Below, piece by piece: positions 32,682 to 42,119 of a stretch of 49,038 nt of DNA. The position numbers were made by a program, and so were the translations under genes. This stretch comes from Flemingiibacterium sp045579105 (GTDB taxonomy: Bacteria; Bacillota; Clostridia; Oscillospirales; CAG-272), in NCBI GenBank assembly GCA_045579105.1, contig JAZNLM010000004.1, positions 1 to 49,038 on the forward strand, written 5' to 3'. The first letter of the stretch is position 1. Every line of letters begins with the position of its first letter. The notes beneath the pieces are model-generated. The model did not search any database, was not told where the DNA came from, and saw nothing but the letters and a program-made list of their open reading frames with translations.

Positions 32682-33629
32682 ATGCAAAAGAAAGTTACAA
32701 TTATTGGCGCAGGCGCTGTTGGCTCTACTACCGCATTTGCACTGCTTGCACGCGGTGCGGCTTCCAAAGTCGTTTTAATTGACGTAAACACCGAAAAAGC
32801 GCTTGGCGAAGCACTTGACATCAAGCAAGCTACCCCCATTATCGGCAACTGCGATATTTACGCCGGAAGCTATGCTGATGCTGTTGACTCTGATGTTGTT
32901 ATCATCACATCGGGAATCGGAAGAAAACCCGGTCAGACGCGTCTTGAGCTTGTTCAGACCAATGTTGGTATCATTAAGGGCATCGCGCCTGAAATTGTCA
33001 AGGCGGCGCCGAACGCTCTCTACATACTTGTTGCTAACCCCGTTGATATTCTTACTTATGCATTCTTAAAATACACCGGTCTTCCGAAAAATCAGGTTTT
33101 CGGTACCGGTACTGTGCTCGACACTATCCGTCTTCGCACCCGCCTTGCGGAAATTTACAATGTAAACAAGCAGCAGGTTCACGCCAACGTGCTCGGCGAG
33201 CACGGCGACACGTCGTTTGTTGCCTGGTCCACCGCAACAATCGCAGGTGTTCCGCTGTCAGAGTATAACAGCGCTATTGCATCTTCCTATAAAATTCCCA
33301 ATGAGTACAAGCGCGAGGACGTTGAAACTTACGTGAGAAAGTCCGGCGGAAAAATCATTGCCCGCAAGGGTTGCACCGTATACGGTATCGGAATGACCTC
33401 AACTCATATTGTGCAGGCAATCAGCGGCAGCGCGGAAACTGCTATGACTGTATCCTCGCTTCACGAAGGTGAATACGGAATCAGCGATGTTTGCCTCAGC
33501 TCGCTTTCTCTTGTTGACCACACCGGCGTTCGTTCCATTCTCACACAGAAGCTCACAGACGAGGAGCATAAGAAGCTGCTTCAGTCCGCAGAAGCTCTTA
33601 AGGCTGTTATAAACAGCGTAACCTTCTAA
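32682..33629 (+). CDS. mdh: Malate dehydrogenase of the LDH/MDH family
   Basis: 315 residues, lactate-dehydrogenase-like in overall sequence: GAGAVG (9-14), Asp34 for NAD, Asp147, Arg150 and His174 (LGEHGDTS). The substrate-specificity residue, Gln102 in LDH (ANQKPGETR), is Arg81 here (GIGRKPGQTR). Arg at this position is the classic switch to oxaloacetate/malate. With fumarase, fumarate reductase and PEP carboxykinase in the same gene run, malate dehydrogenase is by far the better reading. It uses NADH to reduce oxaloacetate. 20 bp after the phosphatase gene. Confidence 0.85.
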   Translation: MQKKVTIIGAGAVGSTTAFALLARGAASKVVLIDVNTEKALGEALDIKQATPIIGNCDIYAGSYADAVDSDVVIITSGIGRKPGQTRLELVQTNVGIIKGIAPEIVKAAPNALYILVANPVDILTYAFLKYTGLPKNQVFGTGTVLDTIRLRTRLAEIYNVNKQQVHANVLGEHGDTSFVAWSTATIAGVPLSEYNSAIASSYKIPNEYKREDVETYVRKSGGKIIARKGCTVYGIGMTSTHIVQAISGSAETAMTVSSLHEGEYGISDVCLSSLSLVDHTGVRSILTQKLTDEEHKKLLQSAEALKAVINSVTF

Positions 33630-33641
33630 AAAGGAAAATTT

Positions 33642-35072
33642 ATGAGAAAATTTGATACAAAAGTACAGCATCTTAAATATAAGGTACTACGCGAGGTTGC
33701 CAAGCTCGCATGGAACGATACTCTGCTCGATAATATGATGGATATTCCGAAAAGACTTATTTCGGGCAAAGAACCCACGATGCGCTGCTGTGTTTATAAA
33801 GAACGTGCAATCCTCGGAGAACGCGTAAAGATTGCTATGGGCGGCGACAAAAGCAATCCCAACGTAATTGAGGTTATCGAAATTGCCTGTGATGAATGTC
33901 CTGTAGGCGGATTTGAAGTAACACACGCCTGCCGCGGATGCCTCGCTCACCGCTGTGAGGATGTATGTAAATTCGGCGCAATTTCTTTCGATCACAACCA
34001 TGTGGCACACATTGATAAGTCAAAGTGTAAGGAATGCGGCGCATGCGCAAGGGTTTGTCCTTATACTGCAATAGTCAGCCGTAAGCGTCCGTGTCAGAAC
34101 GCCTGCAAAGTCAAGGCTATTTCTATGAATGAAGATAAGGCGGCGGCTATTGATAATTCAAAGTGTATTCAGTGCGGCGCATGCGTATATCAGTGTCCGT
34201 TCGGAGCAATCACTGATAAGTCGTACATAGTCAATGCCATTGACATACTCAAAAAGAGTGAACGAAATACACCCAGCGGTAGCTATAAAGTCTATGCCGT
34301 TGTTGCACCGTCAATTTCGAGTCAGTTCTCCTATGCAAAGCTCGGTCAAGTTGTTACGGGCCTTAAAAAGCTTGGCTTCCACGATGTTATAGAAGCGGCA
34401 CTCGGAGCTGATATGGTTGCAATGGCTGAGGCAAAGGAGATTTCCGAAAAGGGCCTTCTCACAAGTTCCTGCTGTCCATCTTTCGTTCAGTATATAAAGT
34501 CCGCATTCCCTGACCTTGTAGAGCACATCTCGCATAATATGTCACCTATGGCGGTGCTCGCAAAGTATATTAAGCAAACAACTCCAAACGCCAAGGTTAT
34601 TTTCATTGGTCCATGCACCTCTAAGAAGGCCGAAGCGCAGCTTGAAAGTGTGAAACCCTACGTTGACACGGTTCTTACCTTCGAAGAACTTCAGGCGCTG
34701 TTTGACAGCCGCGATATCGATATCGCATCGCTTGAAGTTGGCGTGCTTGATAACGCATCTTATTTCGGACGAATTTTTGCACGAAGCGGCGGTCTTTCCG
34801 ATGCGGCAGCTCAGGCAATCAAGGAACAGAACATCGGCTTCGAGTTGAAGCCGGTTGTGTGTGACGGAATTGAAGCTTGCCGTATGGCGCTGTTAAAACT
34901 CAGCAAGGGTGTGCTTGACGGAAACTTTATCGAAGGTATGGCATGTGTAGGCGGTTGTATCGGCGGTGCAGGATGTCTTACACACGGCGAAAAGAACAAG
35001 TCTGAGGTTGACAAATACGGCAAAGAAGCACTTGAAAAAACTATCGGAGATGCCGTATCGGTTCTGAAATAA
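33642..35072 (+). CDS. [FeFe] hydrogenase, group B-like, monomeric
   Basis: 476 residues. A Cys-rich N-terminus (ACDECP; CRGCLAHRCEDVC) and ferredoxin motifs (CKECGACARVCP; CIQCGACVYQCP) feed the H-cluster domain with TSSCCPSF (Cys277/278), GPCTSKKAE (Cys325) and EGMACVGGCIGG (Cys435, Cys439). All four cysteine ligands of the H-cluster are present, so it should be catalytic. Group B enzymes are thought to couple to ferredoxin. In this operon it is the obvious outlet for reduced ferredoxin made by the Flx-Hdr complex, releasing H2. Maturases HydE/F/G are not in the window. Confidence 0.9.
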   Translation: MRKFDTKVQHLKYKVLREVAKLAWNDTLLDNMMDIPKRLISGKEPTMRCCVYKERAILGERVKIAMGGDKSNPNVIEVIEIACDECPVGGFEVTHACRGCLAHRCEDVCKFGAISFDHNHVAHIDKSKCKECGACARVCPYTAIVSRKRPCQNACKVKAISMNEDKAAAIDNSKCIQCGACVYQCPFGAITDKSYIVNAIDILKKSERNTPSGSYKVYAVVAPSISSQFSYAKLGQVVTGLKKLGFHDVIEAALGADMVAMAEAKEISEKGLLTSSCCPSFVQYIKSAFPDLVEHISHNMSPMAVLAKYIKQTTPNAKVIFIGPCTSKKAEAQLESVKPYVDTVLTFEELQALFDSRDIDIASLEVGVLDNASYFGRIFARSGGLSDAAAQAIKEQNIGFELKPVVCDGIEACRMALLKLSKGVLDGNFIEGMACVGGCIGGAGCLTHGEKNKSEVDKYGKEALEKTIGDAVSVLK

Positions 35073-35110
35073 TAATTCTCAATTAAATATATTTGAAAGG
35101 GTAATTAAAG

Positions 35111-36487
35111 ATGGAATACCGTATTGAACATGACTCTATGGGTGAGGTAAAGGTTCCCACTGATAAGCTTTGGGCTGCCCAGACGCAGAGAAGTCATGAG
35201 AATTTTGAAATCGGTGTGGGAATTGAAACCATGCCCCGCGAGATTGTTCACGCGTTCGGAATACTTAAGAAGGCCGCGGCTCTCGCAAATCATGAACTTA
35301 AGCCTGAAAAGATGACAAAAGAAAAGGTTGAAGCAATCTGTGCGGCGTGCGACGAGGTTATCGAAGGAAAGCTTATGGAGCACTTCCCTCTCGTTGTATG
35401 GCAGACCGGCTCTGGTACGCAGTCCAATATGAACTCCAATGAGGTTATCAGAAACCGCGCAAATCAGATTATCGGCAAAGAGTTAACTCACCCCAACGAT
35501 GACATAAATATGTCGCAGTCTTCAAACGACACTTTCCCGACGGCGATGCATATATCGGCTGTTATTGCAATCGAAGACAAGCTTATCCCCGCTGTGGAAC
35601 AGCTTATTGATACGCTTAAACGCCTTGAGGCAGAAAATGAGGGCATCGTTAAGTCCGGACGTACACATCTTCAGGATGCAACTCCCATAAAGTTCTCGCA
35701 GGAAATCTCCGGCTGGAGAAGTTCACTTGAACGCGACGTTGAGCTTTTAAGACTTGCCGTAAAGCCGCTTTATGAGCTTGCGCTCGGCGGTACTGCTGTT
35801 GGTACCGGTCTTAATGCGCCGAAGGGATTTGACACACTTGTTGCAAAGAAGTGCGCAGAGCTTACCGGTAAGCCGTTCGTTACCGCACAGAATAAGTTCC
35901 ACGCGCTTACATCGAAGGACGAGCTTGTATTCGCGCACGGCGCAATCAAGGCGACTGCGGCAGATATGATGAAAATTGCAAACGACGTACGTTGGCTTGC
36001 ATCCGGTCCTCGTGATGGTCTTGGCGAAATTTTCATTCCCGAAAACGAGCCGGGTTCTTCTATTATGCCCGGTAAGGTTAACCCCACCCAGTGCGAGGCT
36101 GTTACTATGGTGGCTGTTCAGGTTATGGGTAATGACGTTGCAGTTGGTATGGCGGCATCGCAGGGTAATTTCGAGCTTAACGTATTTATGCCCGTAGCGG
36201 CGTACAATTTCCTTCAGTCCGCAAGACTTCTATCAGAGGCTATAGTTTCCTTCAACAAGAACTGTGCTGTGGGAATCAAGGCAAACAAGGAAAAGATGCA
36301 TCACAATCTTCACAATTCGCTTATGCTCGTAACTGCGCTCAATCCCTACATCGGCTACGAGAACGCGGCAAAGACCGCAAAGAAGGCGTACAAGGACAAC
36401 ATTTCGCTGAAAGAAGCTTGTGTTGAGCTTGGTTTCCTCACCGCCGAAAAGTTCGACGAGGTGTTCCATCCCGAACAGATGGTTTAA
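35111..36487 (+). CDS. fumC: Fumarase, class II
   Basis: 458 residues, normal length. The superfamily signature GSSIMPGKVNPTQ (about 316-328) is exact, and SGTQSNMNSNEV, SSNDTFPTAMH and SGRTHLQDATP carry the substrate and catalytic residues. Class II enzymes need no Fe-S cluster. It dehydrates malate to fumarate in the reductive direction here. AAGGG precedes the ATG; the HdrB gene follows after 17 bp. Confidence 0.96.
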   Translation: MEYRIEHDSMGEVKVPTDKLWAAQTQRSHENFEIGVGIETMPREIVHAFGILKKAAALANHELKPEKMTKEKVEAICAACDEVIEGKLMEHFPLVVWQTGSGTQSNMNSNEVIRNRANQIIGKELTHPNDDINMSQSSNDTFPTAMHISAVIAIEDKLIPAVEQLIDTLKRLEAENEGIVKSGRTHLQDATPIKFSQEISGWRSSLERDVELLRLAVKPLYELALGGTAVGTGLNAPKGFDTLVAKKCAELTGKPFVTAQNKFHALTSKDELVFAHGAIKATAADMMKIANDVRWLASGPRDGLGEIFIPENEPGSSIMPGKVNPTQCEAVTMVAVQVMGNDVAVGMAASQGNFELNVFMPVAAYNFLQSARLLSEAIVSFNKNCAVGIKANKEKMHHNLHNSLMLVTALNPYIGYENAAKTAKKAYKDNISLKEACVELGFLTAEKFDEVFHPEQMV

Positions 36488-36504
36488 TACAGGGAGGGTA
36501 ATAA

Positions 36505-37287
36505 ATGAAAGTAACATATTTTCCCGGCTGTACATTAAAGAACAAGGCACGGGATCTTGATGAATATGCAAAAAAATCCGCAGAGGTGCTTGGTGTAACC
36601 TTAGAGGAGCCTGAAATGTGGCAGTGCTGTGGCGGCGTATTTACAACTGCAAACGATGAGGTTGCCACAAAGCTTTCCTCTGTGCGTCTGCTCCGCGCCG
36701 CAAAGGCTGCAAATCAGCCGCTCGTAACCGTTTGCTCGGCATGTCACAACGTTGTAAAGCAGACAAATTATGCTATGAAAAACGATTCCGTTTTTGCCGA
36801 TCGCGTTAACCGTTATATGTCAGAAGAAACACCGTACAACGGCGAGGCAACAGTTTATCACTATCTTGAGCTTCTCCGTGACGTTGTCGGATTTGACAAC
36901 GTTGCAAAGGCAGTCAAAAAGCCGCTGGAAGGCAAAAAGATCGGTGCGTATTACGGTTGTCTGCTTCTTCGTCCCGGCAAGGTACTTGGCATGGACGATC
37001 CCGAAAATCCGCGCATACTCGAAGACCTCATCCGCGCACTCGGCGGTGAGCCTGTAATTTACGCAAGACGCAACGAGTGCTGCGGTGCATATGTTTCTGT
37101 GGAATCTCCTATAACAGCAGAGAGAAACAGCAACAAGATTATAGATAACGCAGTATCTGTGGGCGCAGATATGCTTGTAACAGCTTGTCCGCTTTGCAAG
37201 TACAATCTTGAAAAACACAGCGATAAACTCCCCGTAGTTTACTTTACAGAGCTTCTTGCCGAGGCGCTTGGTATAAAGGAGGACTAA
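36505..37287 (+). CDS. hdrB: HdrB-like subunit with two CCG domains
   Basis: 260 residues. Both cysteine-rich CCG motifs are complete: Cys9, Cys41-Cys42-Gly, Cys77-x2-Cys80, and Cys152, Cys192-Cys193-Gly, Cys228-x2-Cys231. In HdrB these bind two non-cubane [4Fe-4S] clusters that reduce a disulfide (CoM-S-S-CoB in methanogens, DsrC in sulfate reducers). No such thiol carrier is encoded nearby. In methanogen thiol:fumarate reductase the same CCG module is fused to TfrB; here it is separate but in one operon with fumarate reductase. Two bp from hdrC. Confidence 0.92.
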   Translation: MKVTYFPGCTLKNKARDLDEYAKKSAEVLGVTLEEPEMWQCCGGVFTTANDEVATKLSSVRLLRAAKAANQPLVTVCSACHNVVKQTNYAMKNDSVFADRVNRYMSEETPYNGEATVYHYLELLRDVVGFDNVAKAVKKPLEGKKIGAYYGCLLLRPGKVLGMDDPENPRILEDLIRALGGEPVIYARRNECCGAYVSVESPITAERNSNKIIDNAVSVGADMLVTACPLCKYNLEKHSDKLPVVYFTELLAEALGIKED

Positions 37288-37288
37288 A

Positions 37289-37675
37289 ATGAAGAGTAAC
37301 GAACTTAAAAACGAAATCCTTCGTATCAGCGGTGTTAATGTAAGAAAATGTATGAAGTGCGGAAAGTGCTCGGCATCTTGCCCCGCATATAATGAGATGG
37401 AGTATCATCCTCATCAGTTTGCATCTATGATAGACAACGGCGAGATTGAGCCGCTCCTTGATTCCGATTCACTTTATCGCTGTCTGTCGTGCTTTACATG
37501 TATAGAACGTTGTCCTCGCGGTGTTGAGCCCGCAAAGCTTATTGAAGCGGTACGTCTTACCGCTGTGAGAAAGCAGGGCGCAAACCGTATGAAGGCCGAT
37601 GACGTTCCTTCAATTCTTGACGAAAATATCCCCGGACAGCTGCTTGTCAGTGCGTTCCGTAAATATACGAAATAA
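37289..37675 (+). CDS. hdrC: HdrC-like 4Fe-4S subunit
   Basis: 128 residues with two cubane-cluster motifs, CMKCGKCSASCP (Cys21, 24, 27, 31) and CLSCFTCIERCP (Cys65, 68, 71, 75). HdrC carries electrons from HdrA to HdrB. It is somewhat shorter than methanogen HdrC but complete in motifs. Confidence 0.92.
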   Translation: MKSNELKNEILRISGVNVRKCMKCGKCSASCPAYNEMEYHPHQFASMIDNGEIEPLLDSDSLYRCLSCFTCIERCPRGVEPAKLIEAVRLTAVRKQGANRMKADDVPSILDENIPGQLLVSAFRKYTK

Positions 37676-37692
37676 AGAAAGGAGAAGTTACC

Positions 37693-39690
37693 ATGCAGAG
37701 AATAGGCGTATTTGTATGTTGGTGCGGTTCGAATATTGCAGGAACAGTTGATGTTCACGCCGTTGCCGAGGCGCTTAAAACTGAAGTCGGTGTGGTCTTT
37801 TCCACCGATTACCAATATATGTGCTCCCAGGCGGGACAAGATATCATCAAGAATGCCATCGACGAACATAAACTAACCGGTATCGTTGTCTGCTCCTGCT
37901 CACCGCGTATGCACGAGGCAACATTCCGCAAGACCGCGGCTGCCGCAGGTCTTAACCCCTATATGGTGGAGATTGCCAATATCCGTGAGCAGTGTTCTTG
38001 GGTACATAAAGATATGATGACAGGCACTGAGAAGGCAATCATTCTGGGTAAAGCCGCTATCGCAAAGGTTAATCTTAATGCGCCCCTTACCCCCGGGCAG
38101 TCGCCCGTTACCAAGCGTGCGCTCGTTATCGGCGGCGGTATTGCCGGTATACAGACCGCGCTTGATATTGCCGACGCGGGTTTCCCTGTTGACATAGTTG
38201 AAACCAAACCTACCATCGGCGGTAAGATGGCACAGCTTGACAAAACCTTCCCGACGCTCGACTGCGCAGCCTGCATCCTCACTCCTAAAATGGTTGATGC
38301 CGCACAGAATGAGAAGATTAAGATTTACTCCTATAGTGAGGTTGCAGAGGTTACCGGTTACGTCGGCAACTTCGATGTAAAAATCAAGCGCAAGGCTCGC
38401 TATGTTAAGGAAGATATCTGTACCGGATGCGGACTTTGCACCGAAAAATGTCCGCAGAAGAAGGTTCCCAATGAGTTCAACCTCGGTATGGACAACCGCC
38501 GTGCGATATATATTCCGTTCGCGCAGGCAGTACCGAAGGTTGCTACAATCGATGCAAACTACTGCACGATGCTGAAGACCGGCAAATGCGGCGTATGCGC
38601 AAAGGTATGTACCGCAGGCGCTATCGATTATAACGCAAAGGACGAATACATCACCGAGAAATACGGTGCAATCGTCGTTGCGACCGGTTACAATCCCATT
38701 TCGATGGATAAATTCGACGAGTTCGCATACAGTCAGAGCAAGGACGTTATTACATCTCTCGAATTTGAGCGTCTTACAAATGCTGCAGGTCCTACAGCCG
38801 GTAAGCTTCTGCGCCCTTCCGACGGAGTACATCCGCACACTATCGTTTTCGTACAGTGTGTTGGCTCGAGATGCGAAAACTGTGCAGAAAAGGGCAAGGA
38901 ATATTGCTCGAAGATCTGTTGTATGTACACTGCAAAGCACGCAATGCTCACCCGTGACAAATATCCGGATACCGATGTTTATGTATTCTACATTGATGTA
39001 CGTACTCCCGGTAAGGCATTTGACGAGTTCTATCGCCGTGCTGTTGAGGAATATGGCGTACATTACGTCAAGGGTATGGTAGGAAAGGTTGTTCCCGAGG
39101 GCAATAAGCTCAAGGTTCAGGCTTCTGACCTCATAAACGGTAAGCAGCTCCATATCGATGCTGACCTCGTTGTTCTTGCGGCGGCAATTGAGCCTGACAA
39201 GTCGGCCCGTCCGCTCGCTACAATGCTCACCGCATCTATGGATACGAATGATTTCTTCACCGAAGCACATCCCAAGCTTCGTCCTGTAGAATCTCCCACG
39301 GCAGGCGTGTTCCTTTCCGGCGCGTGCCAGGGACCGAAGGATATTCCCGAAACCGTATCTCAGGCAGGTGCGGCGGCAAGTAAGGTAATCGGTCTACTCT
39401 GCAAGGATCATCTGACCGGTAACCCGTGTATAGCTTCGTCGAATGAGATGATGTGTAACGGCTGTTCGAGCTGTGAGCGCGTATGCCCATACGGTGCTAT
39501 CACATACGAGGAAAAGGAATTCAGAATGCCCGATCGTACGACAAGAAGACGTCGTGTTGCATCTGTTAATCCCGCGGTTTGCCAGGGATGCGGTGCTTGT
39601 ACCGTGGCTTGCCCCTCGGGCGCAATGGATCTTAATGGATTTAAAAACAATCAGATCATGGCGGAGGTAGATGCAATATGCAAGATGTAA
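37693..39690 (+). CDS. hdrA: HdrA-like flavin-based electron-bifurcating subunit
   Basis: 665 residues, close to methanogen HdrA. The N-terminal cluster region (FVCWCGSNI, Cys44, SCSPRMHEA) is followed by the FAD domain (IGGGIAGIQTA, 146-156; TLDCAACILTPKM with Cys191/Cys194), an inserted ferredoxin domain (CTGCGLCTEKCP; CGVCAKVC) and a C-terminal ferredoxin domain (CNGCSSCERVCP; CQGCGACTVACP). The FAD splits electron pairs: one branch to HdrC/HdrB, the other through the ferredoxin domains to ferredoxin. AGGAG precedes the ATG. Overlaps flxD by 13 bp. Confidence 0.93.
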   Translation: MQRIGVFVCWCGSNIAGTVDVHAVAEALKTEVGVVFSTDYQYMCSQAGQDIIKNAIDEHKLTGIVVCSCSPRMHEATFRKTAAAAGLNPYMVEIANIREQCSWVHKDMMTGTEKAIILGKAAIAKVNLNAPLTPGQSPVTKRALVIGGGIAGIQTALDIADAGFPVDIVETKPTIGGKMAQLDKTFPTLDCAACILTPKMVDAAQNEKIKIYSYSEVAEVTGYVGNFDVKIKRKARYVKEDICTGCGLCTEKCPQKKVPNEFNLGMDNRRAIYIPFAQAVPKVATIDANYCTMLKTGKCGVCAKVCTAGAIDYNAKDEYITEKYGAIVVATGYNPISMDKFDEFAYSQSKDVITSLEFERLTNAAGPTAGKLLRPSDGVHPHTIVFVQCVGSRCENCAEKGKEYCSKICCMYTAKHAMLTRDKYPDTDVYVFYIDVRTPGKAFDEFYRRAVEEYGVHYVKGMVGKVVPEGNKLKVQASDLINGKQLHIDADLVVLAAAIEPDKSARPLATMLTASMDTNDFFTEAHPKLRPVESPTAGVFLSGACQGPKDIPETVSQAGAAASKVIGLLCKDHLTGNPCIASSNEMMCNGCSSCERVCPYGAITYEEKEFRMPDRTTRRRRVASVNPAVCQGCGACTVACPSGAMDLNGFKNNQIMAEVDAICKM

Positions 39691-40115
39691 AAGAGTTCAA
39701 GCCCCTTATCGTTGCGTTCTGCTGTAATTGGTGTTCGTATGCAGGCGCAGACCTTGCAGGAAGTAATCGCCTTGCTTATCCGGCTGACGTAAAAATCATT
39801 CGCGTACCCTGCTCCTGCAGAGTTAACCCTATGTTTATTCTTCGCGCATTCCAGCGAGGTGCAGATGGCGTAATCCTGTGCGGATGCCATCCCGGTGACT
39901 GCCATTATTCCACCGGTAACTACTACACACGACGCCGTATGTCGATGCTCTTCTCTATGCTCGATTATCTCGGCATTGAACGCGACCGTACCCGTGTTGA
40001 ATGGGTATCCGCGGCAGAAGGTGCAAAGTTTGCGGCTACAATGAACGATTTCGTAGAAAAAGTTACGGCACTTGGCCCGAACAAGAGATTGGAGGATCTG
40101 CGATGCAAACAGTAA
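39678..40115 (+). CDS. flxD: MvhD/FlxD-like [2Fe-2S] electron-transfer subunit
   Basis: 145 residues. Cysteines cluster as FCCNWCSYAGAD (Cys15, 16, 19), PCSCR (45, 47) and LCGCHPGDCHY (68, 70, 75). In MvhADG-HdrABC and in FlxABCD-HdrABC this small protein passes electrons from the donor module to HdrA. It overlaps the genes on both sides, which indicates tight co-expression. Confidence 0.92.
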   Translation: MQDVKEFKPLIVAFCCNWCSYAGADLAGSNRLAYPADVKIIRVPCSCRVNPMFILRAFQRGADGVILCGCHPGDCHYSTGNYYTRRRMSMLFSMLDYLGIERDRTRVEWVSAAEGAKFAATMNDFVEKVTALGPNKRLEDLRCKQ

Positions 40116-41101
40116 CAACTAAATCATTATGCGAGCGCGCGGCATCCTTGCTCGGTGACGGCACCGTTGCCGCTGTTCTCGGATGGAAGCGCGGTGAGTT
40201 TGACTACGATATGACTCCCGCTGTATTCACTACAACAGAGGAACTCGCAGACGGCTTTATTTACAACGATTTTTGCGGCGCAAATCTTTCGAAATATCTT
40301 CTTAAGAAAACCCGTGAGATTGAAGGCAAGATTCTCGTATTTTTAAAGCCCTGTGATACATACAGCTTTAATCAGCTCCTTTGCGAGCACCGCTTTGATC
40401 GCGAAAAGGTATACGCCATCGGCATTCCCTGCAACGGTATGGCTGACATTCACCGTATCCGTGAGATCACCGGCGAAGGTATCTCGAAAATCGAGCAGAA
40501 CGGTGATTCACTCCTTGTTCAACCCCTCTACGATGACGAGCCTAAAGCAGTTAAATGTACTGACGTACTCGCGGAGCGCTGTGTGAACTGCAAGTCGAGA
40601 AAGCACGTCGCATACGACGAGCTTATCGGCGACGAAGGCGAAGTGCTTTCCTCCGACCGTTTCGATGAGGTTAAGAAAATCGAAGCTATGAGTGCCGACG
40701 AGCGTTTTGCATTCTGGCAGAACGAGCTTTCGCGCTGCATCCGCTGCAACGCTTGCCGTGATGCTTGTCCTGCGTGCACTTGCGAAAAGTGTGTATTCGA
40801 CAACCCCGACTCCGGCGTTGAGAGCAAGGCCCCCGGTGGAGAATTCGAAGAAAAGCTGTTCCACATCATCCGTGCATATCATGTTGCTGGAAGATGTACC
40901 GACTGCGGTGAATGCTCGCGAGTATGCCCGCAGAATATACCGCTTCACCTTCTCAACCGCAAGTTCATCAAGGATATGAATGCAACTTACGGTGAATATC
41001 AGGCAGGCGCAAGTACAGATCAGCGTGCCCCGCTTGTAAACTTCACACAGGACGATCCCGAACCTTCCGACGTTGTGAAAGGAGGATGCGACCATGCGTA
41101 A
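40103..41101 (+). CDS. flxC: FlxC-like Fe-S protein
   Basis: 332 residues from the ATG at 40103, which has GGAGG in front; the longer reading from 40001 would duplicate flxD sequence. The N-terminal half resembles the FrhB/FdhB type. Cluster motifs are CVNC, CIRCNACRDACPACTCEKC (about 213-231) and CTDCGECSRVCP (about 265-276). It matches the FloxC/FlxC component of the NADH-linked donor module described in sulfate reducers. The naming of FlxB and FlxC rests on order and motifs. Confidence 0.78.
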   Translation: MQTVTTKSLCERAASLLGDGTVAAVLGWKRGEFDYDMTPAVFTTTEELADGFIYNDFCGANLSKYLLKKTREIEGKILVFLKPCDTYSFNQLLCEHRFDREKVYAIGIPCNGMADIHRIREITGEGISKIEQNGDSLLVQPLYDDEPKAVKCTDVLAERCVNCKSRKHVAYDELIGDEGEVLSSDRFDEVKKIEAMSADERFAFWQNELSRCIRCNACRDACPACTCEKCVFDNPDSGVESKAPGGEFEEKLFHIIRAYHVAGRCTDCGECSRVCPQNIPLHLLNRKFIKDMNATYGEYQAGASTDQRAPLVNFTQDDPEPSDVVKGGCDHA

Positions 41102-42119
41102 ATGTTCGTTAGCTAATATAGATAAGCTTTTTGAAGCAGCTTCGGCATCTATGTCGCTCTACCTTCCCGCAGAAGAAAAGAACGGCGCCGTTTATACCAA
41201 GTGGCAGCCCGGTGTGGTTTGGAGTAATGTCGGAAACACCGTAAGAGGTCCCAAGGATTTATTCTTCCCCCAGAGTGAAGACCTTATGGCGTTCAAGACA
41301 GAGGGCAAGAAGATCGAGGTTATTGACACAAGAAGCGAAGCCGAGGATTTTGCCATCTTCGGTGTACGTGCGTGTGATATAAAAAGCCTTGAAGTACTCG
41401 ACCGCGTGTTCCTTTCCGAGCCATGCGATAGCTACTATGCTTCCCGCCGCGAGCACGGAACTATTATTTCGCTTGCTTGCAACCGTCCCACAGAAAATTG
41501 CTTCTGCGGTACGTTTGGTATCGACGCTTCCGAGCCTTCGGGCGATGTAAGCACGTGGATCGCCGGTGATGCACTTTACCTTAGTGCAAATACCGAGCGA
41601 GGCGAAGCTTTTATGAAGCTTATTTCAGGTGTCACCGAAGAATGTGACGATACCGCGGTAAACGCGGAGAAGGAAAAAATTCAGAACATTATGAAGCGCC
41701 TTCCCCTTGCTGACCTTAAGGCAGATGCCTTTGGCGGCGGTAAGACTGAAGAATTCTTTAATTCTCCCGAGTGGTCAAAGCTTTCCGAAGCTTGCCTTGG
41801 ATGCGGTACCTGCACCTTTGTTTGCCCCACTTGCCAGTGCTACGATATCCGTGACTACAAGACAAACAGCGGCGTAGTACGCTACCGTTGCTGGGACTCT
41901 TGTATGTACTCGCAGTTCACGAGAATGGCGCACGGTAACAACCGTAATTCGCAGAAGGAACGCTTCCGTCAGCGTTTTATGCACAAGCTTGTATATTTCC
42001 CCGAAAACAACGACGGAGTGTTCTCATGCGTGGGATGCGGAAGATGCCTTGCGAAGTGTCCTATCTCCATGAATATTGTTAAGGTTATGAAAGCATTGGA
42101 GGGTAAAAACAATGGCTGA
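41094..42119 (+). CDS. flxB: FlxB-like Fe-S protein (AsrA-related)
   Basis: 341 residues. The N-terminal part (FGVRACDIKSLEVLDRVF) and the two cluster motifs, CLGCGTCTFVCPTCQC (about 237-252) and CVGCGRCLAKCP (about 312-323), are those of the anaerobic sulfite reductase A/hydrogenase beta family. With FlxA it forms the NAD(P)H-oxidising arm. It overlaps both neighbours by 8 bp. Confidence 0.83.
   Translation: MRKCSLANIDKLFEAASASMSLYLPAEEKNGAVYTKWQPGVVWSNVGNTVRGPKDLFFPQSEDLMAFKTEGKKIEVIDTRSEAEDFAIFGVRACDIKSLEVLDRVFLSEPCDSYYASRREHGTIISLACNRPTENCFCGTFGIDASEPSGDVSTWIAGDALYLSANTERGEAFMKLISGVTEECDDTAVNAEKEKIQNIMKRLPLADLKADAFGGGKTEEFFNSPEWSKLSEACLGCGTCTFVCPTCQCYDIRDYKTNSGVVRYRCWDSCMYSQFTRMAHGNNRNSQKERFRQRFMHKLVYFPENNDGVFSCVGCGRCLAKCPISMNIVKVMKALEGKNNG

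Noticed and set aside
32682..33629. Naming this gene L-lactate dehydrogenase
   Set aside because: Arg81 at the specificity position and the pathway context favour malate dehydrogenase.
37900..39270. 456-codon minus-strand ORF opposite hdrA
   Set aside because: Antisense shadow; the plus strand is unambiguously HdrA.
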